This document shows, piece by piece, positions 34,418-44,396 of a DNA stretch of 64,000 nt. The stretch lies in the NCBI GenBank assembly GCA_963763885.1, contig CAVXQD010000001.1, forward strand, positions 62,001 through 126,000, in the 5' to 3' direction. The stretch's first letter is position 1. Each line of letters begins with the position of its first letter. This DNA comes from JANNBN01 sp963763885 (GTDB lineage: Bacteria > Actinomycetota > Acidimicrobiia > Acidimicrobiales > JANYDT01). The notes beneath the pieces were generated by a model, which worked only from the letters and a program-made list of their open reading frames with translations, did no database searches and was not told the origin of the DNA. A program made the translations under genes and the position numbers.

Positions 34418-36513
34418 TTCACCCCCAGCGCTGTCAGCAGGATGTCGATCAGCTTGATCCCGACGAACGGAACAACGATTCCGCCCAGCCCGTAGAGCAG
34501 CAGATTTCTTCGTAGGACCGCAGCAGCACCTTCTGCTTTGTAACCGACACCTCTCAAGGCCAGCGGAACCAGCCCCACAATCACGAGGGCGTTGAAGATG
34601 ACCGCAGCCAGGATGGCTGAGCGAGGTGATTCGAGTTGCATCACGTTCAATCGGTCAAGCGACGGAAGTGACACAGCGAACATCGCAGGGATGATCGCGA
34701 AGTATTTCGCCACGTCGTTTGAAATGGAGAACGTTGTCAGCGAGCCGCGTGTCATCAGCAGCTGCTTGCCAACCTCCACGATCTCAATCAGCTTCGTTGG
34801 GTTGCTCTCAAGATCCACCATGTTGCCCGCCTCTTTCGCTGCTTGAGTTCCCGTGTTCATCGCAACGCCAACGTCAGCCTGGGCAAGTGCCGGTGCGTCG
34901 TTGGTGCCGTCGCCGGTCATGGCAACCAGATTGCCGCCGGCTTGTTCTCGCTTGATGAGTGCCATCTTGTCTTCAGGTGTGGCCTCTGCCAGGAAGTCGT
35001 CGACCCCCGCTTCGGCGGCGATCGCAGCTGCCGTCAACGGGTTGTCACCTGTGATCATCACCGTTCGAATGCCCATGGCTCGGAGCTGATCAAAGCGTTC
35101 TCGCATGCCTGGCTTTACGGTGTCCTTCAGGCGGACAACACCGAGAATTCGCCAGGGTCCGCCGTCGATCTGATCAATCACAACCAGCGGAGTTGCGCCA
35201 CTGCGAGAGACCGCTTCCACAATCTCGGCGAGGTCACCGGGCACTCTGCCGCCTTCTGCTGTCACGAACCGTCGAACGGAATCCGCTGCACCCTTACGAA
35301 CGCGTCTGCCGGTCGGCAGATCCATGCCGGACATGCGTGTCTGGGCCGTGAACGGCACCATGACGGTGTCTGGAGACTGGATGATGGCCGGGTCAGCAGA
35401 CAAACTATGCTCGCTTACGGCTAGCTCCACAATGGAACGCCCCTCTGGGGTGTCGTCGGCCAACGACGAGGTGAGCGCCGCTTCCGCAAGTTCTGCCGCA
35501 GTGGTTCCCGGCACCGGAATGAACTCCGAAGCCTGCCGTGACCCGTACGTGATAGTGCCGGTCTTGTCCAACAACAGCGTTGTCACGTCGCCTGCGGCTT
35601 CGACAGCGCGACCCGACATGGCAAGCACGTTTCGTTGCACCAACCGGTCCATGCCCGCGATGCCGATGGCAGAGAGCAACCCACCAATGGTGGTTGGAAT
35701 CAGACACACCAGCAGCGCGACCAACACGATCACTGGCTGTTCAGCCCCGGCTGCAATGGCAAACGGCTGCAAGGTGACGACCGCAAGCAAGAAGATGATG
35801 GTGAGTCCTGTGAGCAGGATTGTCAGCGCAATCTCGTTGGGGGTCTTTTGCCGGTTCGCGCCTTCAACCAGCGCGATCATCCGGTCCAGAAACGTTTCGC
35901 CGGGGTTGGCGGTGATCCGAACCACAATCCGGTCGCTCAGGACGCGCGTGCCGCCCGTGACAGCGGATCGGTCGCCACCGCTCTCTCGAATCACGGGAGC
36001 CGATTCGCCGGTGATTGCGGATTCGTCGACGGTCGCGATGCCATCGATCACATCACCATCACCAGGGATGACAGCGCCGGCCACCACCACGCAAAGGTCG
36101 CCAACCTTTAGCTCAGCGGAAGGACGCTCGGTCGTAGTGCCGTCGGCTAACTGAACCGTTGCGCTTGTTTGTGTGCGAGCCGTGCGTAGCGTCGCCGCTT
36201 GTGCCTTGCCGCGCCCCTCGGCGAGTGCTTCCGCAAGGTTTGCGAAGAGCACCGTGATCCAGAGGAACAACGCAACGAGTGCTCCAAACTTGGACTCGTC
36301 AGAGGAGGACTCGCCGAGGTTGCTGAAGAACAGAAAGGTCGTGAGCACTGCACCAACCTCGACGATGAACATCACGGGGTTGTGCACCAAGGTGCGCGGA
36401 TCGAGCTTGCGTACAGAGTCGACTGCAGCATTTCGCAGAATCGACGGATCGAACATCGCAAGCGATGCCTTGTTCTTCGACTCGGCGTGCTGGGCGTGTG
36501 TTGATTCGTTCAT
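34414..36513 (-). CDS. kdpB: KdpB, P-type ATPase catalytic subunit
   Basis: About 699 residues from MNESTHAQHAESKNK. P-type ATPase marks: phosphorylation loop LLLDKTGTITYGS, TGES in the actuator domain (AITGESAPVIRESGG), the hinge TGDGTNDAPALAQADVG. It hydrolyses ATP to drive K+ uptake through KdpA. The open frame upstream of this Met overlaps kdpA and is a shadow. Confidence 0.95.
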   Translation of the reverse strand: MNESTHAQHAESKNKASLAMFDPSILRNAAVDSVRKLDPRTLVHNPVMFIVEVGAVLTTFLFFSNLGESSSDESKFGALVALFLWITVLFANLAEALAEGRGKAQAATLRTARTQTSATVQLADGTTTERPSAELKVGDLCVVVAGAVIPGDGDVIDGIATVDESAITGESAPVIRESGGDRSAVTGGTRVLSDRIVVRITANPGETFLDRMIALVEGANRQKTPNEIALTILLTGLTIIFLLAVVTLQPFAIAAGAEQPVIVLVALLVCLIPTTIGGLLSAIGIAGMDRLVQRNVLAMSGRAVEAAGDVTTLLLDKTGTITYGSRQASEFIPVPGTTAAELAEAALTSSLADDTPEGRSIVELAVSEHSLSADPAIIQSPDTVMVPFTAQTRMSGMDLPTGRRVRKGAADSVRRFVTAEGGRVPGDLAEIVEAVSRSGATPLVVIDQIDGGPWRILGVVRLKDTVKPGMRERFDQLRAMGIRTVMITGDNPLTAAAIAAEAGVDDFLAEATPEDKMALIKREQAGGNLVAMTGDGTNDAPALAQADVGVAMNTGTQAAKEAGNMVDLESNPTKLIEIVEVGKQLLMTRGSLTTFSISNDVAKYFAIIPAMFAVSLPSLDRLNVMQLESPRSAILAAVIFNALVIVGLVPLALRGVGYKAEGAAAVLRRNLLLYGLGGIVVPFVGIKLIDILLTALGVK

Positions 36514-38252
36514 GAAAGGTGCTCCAGGATTGGGCCAAGGGCGAGTGCGGGGAAGAACGTCAGACCGGTCACGATGACCACCACGCCGGCGACGAGTGTT
36601 CCGAACAGGGGAGTGTGGGTTGGCAACGAGCCACTGGTTGACGGAACGGCAGGTTTGGCTGCCAAAGAGCCGGCGATGCCGAGGGCCGGGATGATCAGCA
36701 TGAAGCGGCCGACGAGCATCGCCAGACCCTGGGTCATGGTGTACCAATCAGAACCCGTGCCTTGCGATGCGAACGCCGATCCGTTGTTGTTGGCCGCTGA
36801 GGCGAAGTTGTACAGAACGGCTGACATGCCGTGAGGGCCGCTCTGGTATGTCTTCGCCGAAGCCAGAACCACGGATGCAGCGGCGAACCCCAGCAGCACC
36901 GTTGGCATGGCGATGATGTAAAGCGTCACCAACTTCATCTCGGCGGCTTGAATCTTTTTGCCGAGGTACTCCGGTGTGCGTCCAATCATCAGCCCTGCGA
37001 TGAACACGGCGAGGAGCGCGTTGATAAGTAGACCCATCAATCCCACGCCGATACCGCCAGGTGAAACCTCGCCGAACATCATGCTGAGCATCGGCGAAAG
37101 TCCACCGATCGGCGTCAGGGAGTCGTGCATACAGTTCACCGAGCCGTTCGACGTGCCGGTGGTCGCCGCTGCGTACAGGCCGCACGACGCTGCGCCGATG
37201 CGAACCTCTTTGCCTTCCATGTTGCCGCCGCTTTGCGTCGCAGAAATGGACTGGTCCGCACCGATCGCAGAGAGCGACGGGTTGCCGCCCGTCTCGGCGA
37301 AGAGCGAGATGCTGCTCATGACAACCAGCACACCGACCATCACGCAAAGCAGTAAGCGCGCTTGTCGGCGATCTCCGATGAGGCGGCCGAAGGCAACCAC
37401 AATTGCGAACGGGATCAGCAGAACGGACCACAGCTCCAAGAGGTTGGTAACCCCGTTAGGGTTCTCAAATGGGTGGGTAGAGTTGGCGTTGAAGAACCCG
37501 CCGCCGTTTGTGCCCAGTTGTTTGATGGCTACCTGTGACGCAACTGGACCGCCAGGGATCAGCTGCGTTGCGGAGTTGCTTCCGGTAGACGCCGCAGCCT
37601 GGTCCACGATCTGCACGGTGGTTGCGCCTCTGTGGTTCTGCACCACTCCCTGAGAGACGAGCAGCAGCGCAAAGACGAACGACAACGGCAGCAGAATCCG
37701 CACGGTGCCACGCGTGAGGTCAACCCAAAAGTTGCCAAGCTGGCGTGACCGGTCGTTCGTCCGGGTAATGCCCCGGATGATTGCGGCGATGACCGCAAAC
37801 CCAACGCCGGCGGAAACGAAATTCTGCACAGCCAGGCCGATCATTTGGCTGAGATGACTCATCGCCACTTCGCCTGAGTACCACTGCCAGTTCGTGTTGG
37901 TCACGAAGCTCACGGCAACGTTGAACGCACCCGTGGGGGAGACCGCCGCCCGATTGGTTGGGTTGAACGGCAGGACGGCTTGGAAGCGCAGAAGGGCGTA
38001 CAGGCTGATGAGTGAGACAAACGAGAAGGCCAGCAGCGAGAGTGCGTAGGCGTTCCAGCGTTGTTGTCTCGATGGATCGATTCGCATCACCCGGTACATG
38101 ACCCGCTCGATCGGCGTGAAGATCCGGTCGCCAGGCGCGGTGCCGTCTTCTCGTGCCCCGTAGACAGCGGCGATGTAGCGGCCAAGGGGGACAACCGTGA
38201 TTGCCAGCAAGGCGATCAGGATGACAATCTGGATGAAGTCGTTCGCTGACAT
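36510..38252 (-). CDS. kdpA: KdpA, K+-translocating subunit
   Basis: 580 residues, about ten to twelve membrane helices. Four-fold pore repeats are visible, including SFVTNTNWQWYSGE, GTNGGGFFNANSTHPFENP and MFGEVSPGGIGVGLMGLL. It forms the selectivity filter for K+. Overlaps kdpF (TGATG) and kdpB (ATGA). Confidence 0.95.
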   Translation of the reverse strand: MSANDFIQIVILIALLAITVVPLGRYIAAVYGAREDGTAPGDRIFTPIERVMYRVMRIDPSRQQRWNAYALSLLAFSFVSLISLYALLRFQAVLPFNPTNRAAVSPTGAFNVAVSFVTNTNWQWYSGEVAMSHLSQMIGLAVQNFVSAGVGFAVIAAIIRGITRTNDRSRQLGNFWVDLTRGTVRILLPLSFVFALLLVSQGVVQNHRGATTVQIVDQAAASTGSNSATQLIPGGPVASQVAIKQLGTNGGGFFNANSTHPFENPNGVTNLLELWSVLLIPFAIVVAFGRLIGDRRQARLLLCVMVGVLVVMSSISLFAETGGNPSLSAIGADQSISATQSGGNMEGKEVRIGAASCGLYAAATTGTSNGSVNCMHDSLTPIGGLSPMLSMMFGEVSPGGIGVGLMGLLINALLAVFIAGLMIGRTPEYLGKKIQAAEMKLVTLYIIAMPTVLLGFAAASVVLASAKTYQSGPHGMSAVLYNFASAANNNGSAFASQGTGSDWYTMTQGLAMLVGRFMLIIPALGIAGSLAAKPAVPSTSGSLPTHTPLFGTLVAGVVVIVTGLTFFPALALGPILEHLS

Positions 38253-38341
38253 CAGAACCGCTCCGGGTAGAGCAGGACAATGATGAGGTAGACCACGGCT
38301 GCGATGGCGAGGCCAAGCCCCAGCGCGTTGTCAACGGACAT
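38252..38341 (-). CDS. kdpF: KdpF small membrane subunit
   Basis: A 29-residue single-helix peptide (MSVDNALGLGLAIAAVVYLI then IVLLYPERF), with the YPERF end typical of KdpF. It stabilises the Kdp complex. The stop overlaps the kdpA start, which supports it being translated. Confidence 0.9.
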   Translation of the reverse strand: MSVDNALGLGLAIAAVVYLIIVLLYPERF

Positions 38342-38355
38342 GGCAAGGATTCCGC

Positions 38356-38529
38356 TCACTTGGCGCCTCGGGTGTTTCCTGCTGTCCGTGGCCCGCCTGC
38401 GGTTTTGTCTGTGGACGTAGCTTTTCCCTTGCGGCTGGTTTCGCCGATGATCCAGTCACACAGTGCGACGTAGGCGGCGAAAAGGAGGATCGTTGTTCCG
38501 AAGATCCCGAGCATCAGAAGGTCTCTCAT
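38356..38529 (-). CDS. 57-residue membrane protein in kdp operon
   Basis: MRDLLMLGIFGTTILLFAAY and on to VALCDWIIG form one membrane helix; the basic tail (TSRKGKATSTDKTAGGPRT) is likely cytoplasmic. The start overlaps the DUF4118 stop (ATGA) and its stop is 14 bases from kdpF. A small subunit or regulator of Kdp is inferred from position only. Confidence 0.7.
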   Translation of the reverse strand: MRDLLMLGIFGTTILLFAAYVALCDWIIGETSRKGKATSTDKTAGGPRTAGNTRGAK

Positions 38530-39359
38530 TGTGTAGTCCGAAGGGTCGAGGTTCGATTGTGGAGACGCGATGTCGCGGTGACCGCTCGTCGCTCGGGGAT
38601 CGATGCCAAGGCCAACTCGATGGCGTCGGCAAAGGCCAAGACCACACGACGATCCATCTCGAAGGAACCGAGGTCAGGTCGTGGCGCGATGATCAGCCAT
38701 GGCCCGTCACCCTCCGGTTGATTCAGCTGGAGCACGGCGCCGCTTTGGGGGAGGGTAAAGAGGGGGTCGCTGCTGACAGGGGCATGCCTACGGACGACCG
38801 GGTAGCCAGAAGGAGCTTTTGTCGAAAGCCGTGCGGTGATGAGAGCCATATCCCCTGCGGATGCCGACACGGCGGTGGTCCAGAGTGCTGGGGCAGGGTG
38901 ATCGGTTTGGAGGAGCGCACTCAATTCTTGGCCGGTGCTTGCCGCCGTCTCCTGCTCCACATGACGAATGCCGCGACGAACGCGCAGTTCCGTGATGGAG
39001 CTCACGGCGAGACCCAACGCGGCAAGGAGCGCCACACTGAACACGTCACGCCTGTCGGTGATGCGTAGCGTCCGATATGGCTCGGTGTGGAAGTAGTTCA
39101 GTGCGAGCGCTGCGACGATCGAGGTGGTCACACCGGCCGCTGAACTCAGCACGGCAAACCCGACGGTAACGACCGCCATGATCAGCGCAACGTTGGCCAG
39201 AGTCAGTCCATCACTGGTGGCGTCTCGGGGAATGGTGCACAGCCAAGACACCGCAATGGCGGTGACCGGGCCGGCGAGTACAGCGATCCTCTTCCACAGA
39301 GGTGGCGGCGTGATTGCCGGGGAGATTGGGTTCCGGGAGGTGACGAGAGCGTTTTGCAT
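38526..39359 (-). CDS. Stand-alone DUF4118 (KdpD-like sensor) protein without kinase
   Basis: 277 residues. Four N-terminal membrane helices match the KdpD DUF4118 module (ALALNYFHTEPYRTLRITDR here, ALAVNFFFVEPRYTLAVADA in this KdpD). A soluble C-terminal part with GAF-like strands (GAVLQLNQPEGDGPWLIIAP) follows; HisKA and HATPase are absent. As the first gene of the kdp operon it may sense K+ or modulate KdpD; that role is inference. Confidence 0.85.
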   Translation of the reverse strand: MQNALVTSRNPISPAITPPPLWKRIAVLAGPVTAIAVSWLCTIPRDATSDGLTLANVALIMAVVTVGFAVLSSAAGVTTSIVAALALNYFHTEPYRTLRITDRRDVFSVALLAALGLAVSSITELRVRRGIRHVEQETAASTGQELSALLQTDHPAPALWTTAVSASAGDMALITARLSTKAPSGYPVVRRHAPVSSDPLFTLPQSGAVLQLNQPEGDGPWLIIAPRPDLGSFEMDRRVVLAFADAIELALASIPERRAVTATSRLHNRTSTLRTTQ

Positions 39360-39388
39360 GAACCCGGTGTACGCCTGGATTCTCGTGC

Positions 39389-39448
39389 CGTGAAGGCCCC
39401 TTCACGCTTCGTTCACGCGGGTGCCGTCGACATTCACGCCGCCTTCAC
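39389..39448 (-). promoter_or_regulatory. TTCAC direct repeats and palindrome upstream of kdp operon
   Basis: TTCAC occurs at 39401, 39412, 39433 and 39444, spaced 11, 21 and 11 bases, the phasing of OmpR-family dimers. The first repeat is half of the palindrome cgtgaaggccccttcacg (39389-39406). The block ends about 30-90 bases upstream of the first gene of the kdp operon. KdpE is the natural candidate binder; PhoP-type boxes also use GTTCAC repeats. Confidence 0.6.
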
Positions 39449-39467
39449 ACCCACACAACTTTCCCCC

Positions 39468-39575
39468 ACATACGCGCAACTCGGCCCCCACATACGCGCA
39501 ACTTGCCCATCTCGGGCTCAGGACGCGCCCGTTTTGGTCAAGTTGCGCGTATGTTTTGGGCGAGTTGTGTGGGTG
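39468..39575. repeat. TACGCGCAACT array, copy B
   Basis: Two forward units (cacatacgcgcaactcggcc and cacatacgcgcaacttgccc) face two reverse units (caagttgcgcgtatg and gcgagttgtgtgggtgg). It separates the divergent kdp operon and LLM gene. Same unit as 15239-15354. Confidence 0.75.
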
Positions 39576-39618
39576 GGCGAGGGGGTTTTGTGGGGAGTAC
39601 ATCTGGCAGTGTGGCCTG

Positions 39619-40494
39619 ATGACGACACGCCTGACAGGGACCGGTATCTGGAGCGGGAGCTTGCGATACGGAGACGCAGCGGAAGCTGGCGAGCGGGCAA
39701 CCGAATTGGAAACGCTGGGATATAGCGCAGTGTGGGTCCCAGACGTCGGCGGTGACCTGTTTGGGTCCGTGGCCAACCTGTTGGGGGCAACGAAGACCGT
39801 CACCATCGCCACGGGAATTCTCAACGTCTGGATGCATACGCCGGAACAAACGGCGCAACAGCATGCGGCACTCGTTGCGCAATACGGTCCACGCTTCTTG
39901 TGTGGTGTGGGCATCAGCCACCGCCCGCTGATAGATCGTGTGAACTCGGCCGGGGCATACAACAAGCCGGTCGCGGTGATGGAGGCCTTCCTCGATGGAC
40001 TCGATGCGGCCAGCGTTCCCCTTGCCAAAGATGACCGCGTGATCGCAGCGCTAGGGCCGCGGATGTTGGAACTTGCCCGCACCCGTACCTTGGGTACGCA
40101 CCCGTACCTCGTCACCCCAGAGCTCACAGCGATGGCGCGCACTGGGGTGGGGCCAGACGGGTATGTGGCAGTCGAGCAGGGCGTTGTGTTGGAGACAGAC
40201 CGAGACCGTGCTCACACGATCGCGCGACAACACCTCAAGGGTTACCTAGAACTTCCCAATTACTCCAACAACTGGAAGCGGCAGGGCTTCACCGACGACG
40301 ACCTTGTTAACGGTGGCAGCGATCGTCTGGTTGATGCGCTTGTGGTGTGGGGCGACGAGTCAGCAATTGCAACACGCGTCCAGCAACACCGCGATGCCGG
40401 CGCGGATCACGTGTGTGTGCAGGTCCTCACTGACAACCCGCTCTCGTTCCCAGCAGAACAGTGGCGGGCGTTGGCTCCTGCGCTGACAGCCTGA
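39619..40494 (+). CDS. LLM-class (luciferase-like) oxidoreductase
   Basis: 291 residues from MTTRLTGTGIWSGSLRYGD. The luciferase-like barrel is read from ATELETLGYSAVWVPDVGG, TVTIATGILNVWMHTP, LVAQYGPRFLCGVGISHRP and RDAGADHVCVQVLTD. Actinobacterial members often use F420; whether this one uses F420 or FMN is not visible. Monocistronic, with convergent hisA downstream. Confidence 0.88.
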   Translation: MTTRLTGTGIWSGSLRYGDAAEAGERATELETLGYSAVWVPDVGGDLFGSVANLLGATKTVTIATGILNVWMHTPEQTAQQHAALVAQYGPRFLCGVGISHRPLIDRVNSAGAYNKPVAVMEAFLDGLDAASVPLAKDDRVIAALGPRMLELARTRTLGTHPYLVTPELTAMARTGVGPDGYVAVEQGVVLETDRDRAHTIARQHLKGYLELPNYSNNWKRQGFTDDDLVNGGSDRLVDALVVWGDESAIATRVQQHRDAGADHVCVQVLTDNPLSFPAEQWRALAPALTA

Positions 40495-40529
40495 TAGCAA
40501 GCGAGCGTACGAAGTATTCCGGGAGCCAA

Positions 40530-41294
40530 TCACCACGACGACAATCGAACCGCTGCGAGTGCTTCCGGGAGAGTGAAGCGGTTTGCGTAGAGCGCCTTGC
40601 CGATGATCGAACCCTCGAGTGTCGGCATCTCTGCTGCCATCTTTGCCAGCGAGATCAGATCGGCGATGGAGGAGACACCGCCCGATGCGACGATGCGGGC
40701 GGGAGTTGCGTCAGCGATTGCCCGGTAGAGCGCGATATTGGGTCCGTTGAGCATGCCATCGGCTGCGACGTCGGTGACGATGTACCGTGCGCAACCGGCT
40801 TCGTTCAGGTGCGCAATGGTCTCCCACAAGTCTCCGTCGTCACGGGTTCCTCCTCTGGCGACCAGCCGGTGGTGAACCAAGCCCTTTGAATCTTCAGAGA
40901 TGCGCACATCAAGTCCAACTGCGATCCGGTCGCCGTGCTTCGCGATCACGTGAGCGCACCACTTGAGGTCTCTCACCGCTGAGGTGGCAAGCACCGCTCG
41001 TGTGCAGTCGGTTGAGAGAGCCTGCTGGAGCGAAACCTCGTCCTGGATGCCGCCGGACAGTTCCACGTTGACGTCCAGTTCGCCGATTAGCTGGGCGAGG
41101 AGCTCTGCGTTTGATCCACGGCCGAATGCCGCGTCGAGGTCAACAAGATGAATCCATTCCGCCCCAGAGCTCTGCCACACAAGCGCAGCGTCCCGTGGAG
41201 CCCCGTGGATTGTCTCGCTGCCCGCCTGGCCCTGCACCAACCGAACCGCTTGCCCGCCGGCGACATCGACCGCAGGAAGCAAAGTAAACGTCAC
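40530..41294 (-). CDS. hisA: HisA/PriA phosphoribosyl isomerase
   Basis: 254 residues, (beta/alpha)8 barrel. MTFTLLPAVDVAGGQAVRLV holds the first catalytic Asp; VELSGGIQDEVSLQQAL, AVGLDVRI, and YIVTDVAADGMLNGPN the second. It isomerises ProFAR to PRFAR in His synthesis; in many actinobacteria the same protein (PriA) also does the TrpF step. No other his gene is nearby. Immediately downstream in chromosome order is the tRNA-Met scar. Confidence 0.93.
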   Translation of the reverse strand: MTFTLLPAVDVAGGQAVRLVQGQAGSETIHGAPRDAALVWQSSGAEWIHLVDLDAAFGRGSNAELLAQLIGELDVNVELSGGIQDEVSLQQALSTDCTRAVLATSAVRDLKWCAHVIAKHGDRIAVGLDVRISEDSKGLVHHRLVARGGTRDDGDLWETIAHLNEAGCARYIVTDVAADGMLNGPNIALYRAIADATPARIVASGGVSSIADLISLAKMAAEMPTLEGSIIGKALYANRFTLPEALAAVRLSSW

Positions 41295-41362
41295 GCCGCC
41301 ACCCTACCGACGCCGCGCTCATTGGGCAGGTGGTGTTTGTTCGCCAGGAGAAACAGCAAAGA

Positions 41363-41405
41363 GTAGGGCGGGTGGGGATCGAACCCACGACCGAAGGATT
41401 ATGAG
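41363..41405 (-). tRNA. tRNA-Met(CAT) 3' half, integration scar
   Basis: On the minus strand the segment reads ctcataatcc (anticodon loop CAT), the variable loop, T arm gtgggttcgatccccac and acceptor end. The 5' half is absent: upstream bases do not pair with the anticodon or acceptor stem. Truncated tRNA 3' ends like this remain when a tyrosine integrase inserts DNA at a tRNA. It marks the left end of the accessory region; the whole tRNA should lie at the far end. Confidence 0.8.
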
Positions 41406-41560
41406 AGCGATCTGGCGGGTCCCTTGAGTTGCGGACAGTAGCGTTGACCAGGCGTTTTGTCCGATGAGGGTCCTTGGAATCCGTCCACTGACGGGTCGAT
41501 CCGGGGCAGTTCGTGGGACAAACCGTGGGTCACACGCGCCGTGTCGGGCGGCTGCCAGGA

Positions 41561-44396
41561 TCACTCGGGCGGCCATGCTGAACGACTTTCGACTTGGGAG
41601 AGGAGCGATGAGAACGTCAGTCTCGTTCCCCCTTCCTGCGATGCCTCCAGCCGAAAGCTGTGGTGGCCCAAAGCCGCCGCTGCATCGGAAGGCAGTTCCG
41701 TTGTGTAACCACCGCGGCGAGCGAATTCTGCGAACTCGACTGCGTCATCAATGTGGCGCCGATCAACGGCTGCGTTGGATAAGAGACACGCAACTGCGGC
41801 GACCAACTCAACCGCTTCAGGGTCGGCGTCCGCACGCCTCATACTGCATTCCCCGATGGCCGTTAGGCAAACGGCAGCATCTGTCCTACGAAGAATGAGC
41901 TTGGAATCGTCAGCGAGGCTCCGCAAGGCCCACCTTAGGTTCCCGAGAAAATCGCCCTGGTAGCCCATCGTGATGCCGATCTCAAGGAGGTAGCCCCGAC
42001 CCTCAAACCTCCAGTCCGACTGCTGCTCGTAGTGAGGCAAGCGCCGGATTAGGCGTCGATCCGCGTGTAACGCTCGACCACAACTGCGAAGGGTCGCACT
42101 TAGGCTCACGGCGACCACGCTGAGGTCGGGAAGAATGTCGGCAACGGTTTCAGCGAAACGAGCGGCGATACTCCTCGCTCGGACCACGTCCACTCCCGCC
42201 GTCTTTAAGTTCGCGAACATTCTTGTCGAAGCGTGCAGGGTCTCTCCATGATTCTCGCGAACCAACCGGTCTCTCCCTAGCTCAGCCGTAACGCGCGCGA
42301 GGGACTCGAGTGTCGACTCGAGGTCAGCGGGAAGTTGCCCGGCCTCGGCCAGTTGAATGGTAGCTACAGCGATTGCGGGGTGTCGAGGCCGAAGGATTGA
42401 TCCGCCGGTCGCCATCGCCTCTTCGCCCAGCCTGTTCAGAATTGAAACCCGACGTAGAGACTGAGGCACGGCAAGATGTTGCGACACTACGCGCAGGTCA
42501 ACTCCGTCAATTCCTGCTACTTCAGCTGCACAGGCTAGGAAGACGGCTTCAAATAGGGTTCCGCCGGCGTCTCCCACTTGAACATCGGCCAGGCGCCGCA
42601 TTGCCTGCCGGATGTGTGACCGCAATGCCTCCGGCGAGAACCTCGCTTGAAGGATGGCTCCGAGGAACGATGGCGGAGCACCGACGTACTGGCGCTTCGC
42701 CAGGTCGACCAAGAACTGCGCCCTGTTCTCTTTCCTGACGCTGTCGAGCGCCCTCAAAGTACCCGCTTTCTCCCAACTGGCAGAGACCATCTGGGCATCC
42801 TTGATGGTCAGTGTGAACGCGGACTTCCGATCCCTTTGTGCTGGCCAGACGTTTAAGAACTGTTCGAATTCGGGCTCTGCGCCCGTCGCTGCGAACCAGT
42901 CCAGTGACCGAGCAGCGATTGCCCAGGCAACGGAGTCACCGCGTGAGTGATGCAATTTCGCGGCCGCCAAAATCTCGTCAAGGCAGGTGTGCGCTTCATC
43001 AATAATTAGAAGTGTTGGTTCGTTTTCCTCGATTTCTGGATACCTCGTCGTCCCAAATGCAGTTGAGTCGTCCAAGAAATGCACTACCCAGCCCTCTCGG
43101 TTCGCCGCGATTGCCAACTGTTTAAGTGCGGTACTCTTCCCTTCTCCTGCGGGGCCAACGAATTGAATCATCGTGCGGGGAGTCCTCGAAAGTTCCTTCA
43201 GTGCTTGCAACACGATTTCGCGGACGGGAACGCATCCCAGCGAAGACAAAATGCGCCAAGTGGGTTGGCCACCGTCAAAAAAGAACTCGAGGTCCGAATC
43301 GGAACTGCGCCGATTCTCCTCGAATTCAACTCGAATCCAGCCCGAGGGTGCTACTCCGTCAGACGGCAAACGGCTCTTCGGAGTGCCTTCCATTCCGCCA
43401 GGCCGACGATGCAACGACAGAGGAGCGTACGCTTCGCCGTCAAAGAGCATCGCGCCCGACGGTTCGCAAATCACATCCCTTGCAGGATGAAACCTCCAAC
43501 CCCCTTTTGCGAGTCTCGACGCTTCACGCGGAAAGACTCGCAACTGTGCGCCTGGCTCCGCGTGCGCTATCTGGATGACGGAATAGCCATGGAGGCGGTC
43601 TAGATCTAGGTCTGTGCCGTACTTCTCGAGGCCGCAGAGCGATCTGCCAACAAAGGTTCTGCGAGGGCGCCCACCGCCTTTGGAATGGAATGTGAAGTCC
43701 TGGGCGTGCTCGTGGCCGCAAAGATGCAACGAAAGCGAATCAGAAAAGCAATCATCGAACTCGCGTGTGTCATTCTTCGCGAGCCACTTCCTCGAGTGGT
43801 GAGTCAAGAGAATTGTGTGGTCGTGTTCTTGGAACCATTCTGGCCCAACTCCTAGCGCTGATAGTTGAGCCTCATTGAATCCCAGCGACGCGTCGTACTT
43901 CCGATCTGTGAGCTGCAGAAATGCTGTGTTCAGCCCCACAAAACCGATCTTGATACCGCGGGACTCAAAATGCCACCGACGGTCTCCAGGGAGCAGGCCG
44001 CTCCGAACGTCAACGATCCCTGAGTTGTGGGAAGCGAACAGACTTTCAGACCACTCGATGTAGTTGCTGAAAGATGGCGAGATCGCTTTGCGCCTGCCCT
44101 CGCTACCTTTTCCCCACAGTCGATCGCGAACGATTCCTTCAGTTGCATAACGCTCGAGCGCCTCGGCAGCATTCGAACTTTCACTCCCGGAGCTGGGGCG
44201 CACTAGGTCATGATTTCCGGGGACGGCAAGCCACGCCGCTTCGGGAAACATTCTTGTGATGGATTCCACGTGTTGGTTTAGATCGAGGTATTCGGTTGCC
44301 AGCCCAGACTGGGCGGCGTCACCGGTAAAGCAAACAAGGTCTATTTTCCCGATTTGGGTAGACATTGATTCCAGATCGGTCAAGAACGGTGTCTTA
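41561..44396 (-). pseudogene. Metallophosphoesterase-STAND NTPase, 5' end lost to IS
   Basis: The remaining ~945 residues (numbered in the longer open frame starting at 44491) hold calcineurin-type motifs FTGDAA (GD 57-58), PGNHD (92-95), LLTHH (231-232) and CGHEH (259-262), but the first DxH metal motif is missing. A P-loop NTPase follows: Walker A GPAGEGKST (446-454), Walker B LLIIDEAH (494-501), then a helical C-terminal part of about 450 residues. The layout, effector plus STAND-like ATPase plus sensor, recalls Avs-type antiphage proteins. The first 32 codons of the open frame are IS sequence, so the native start is gone. An internal Met43 could start a shortened, probably inactive protein. 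Confidence 0.8.
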
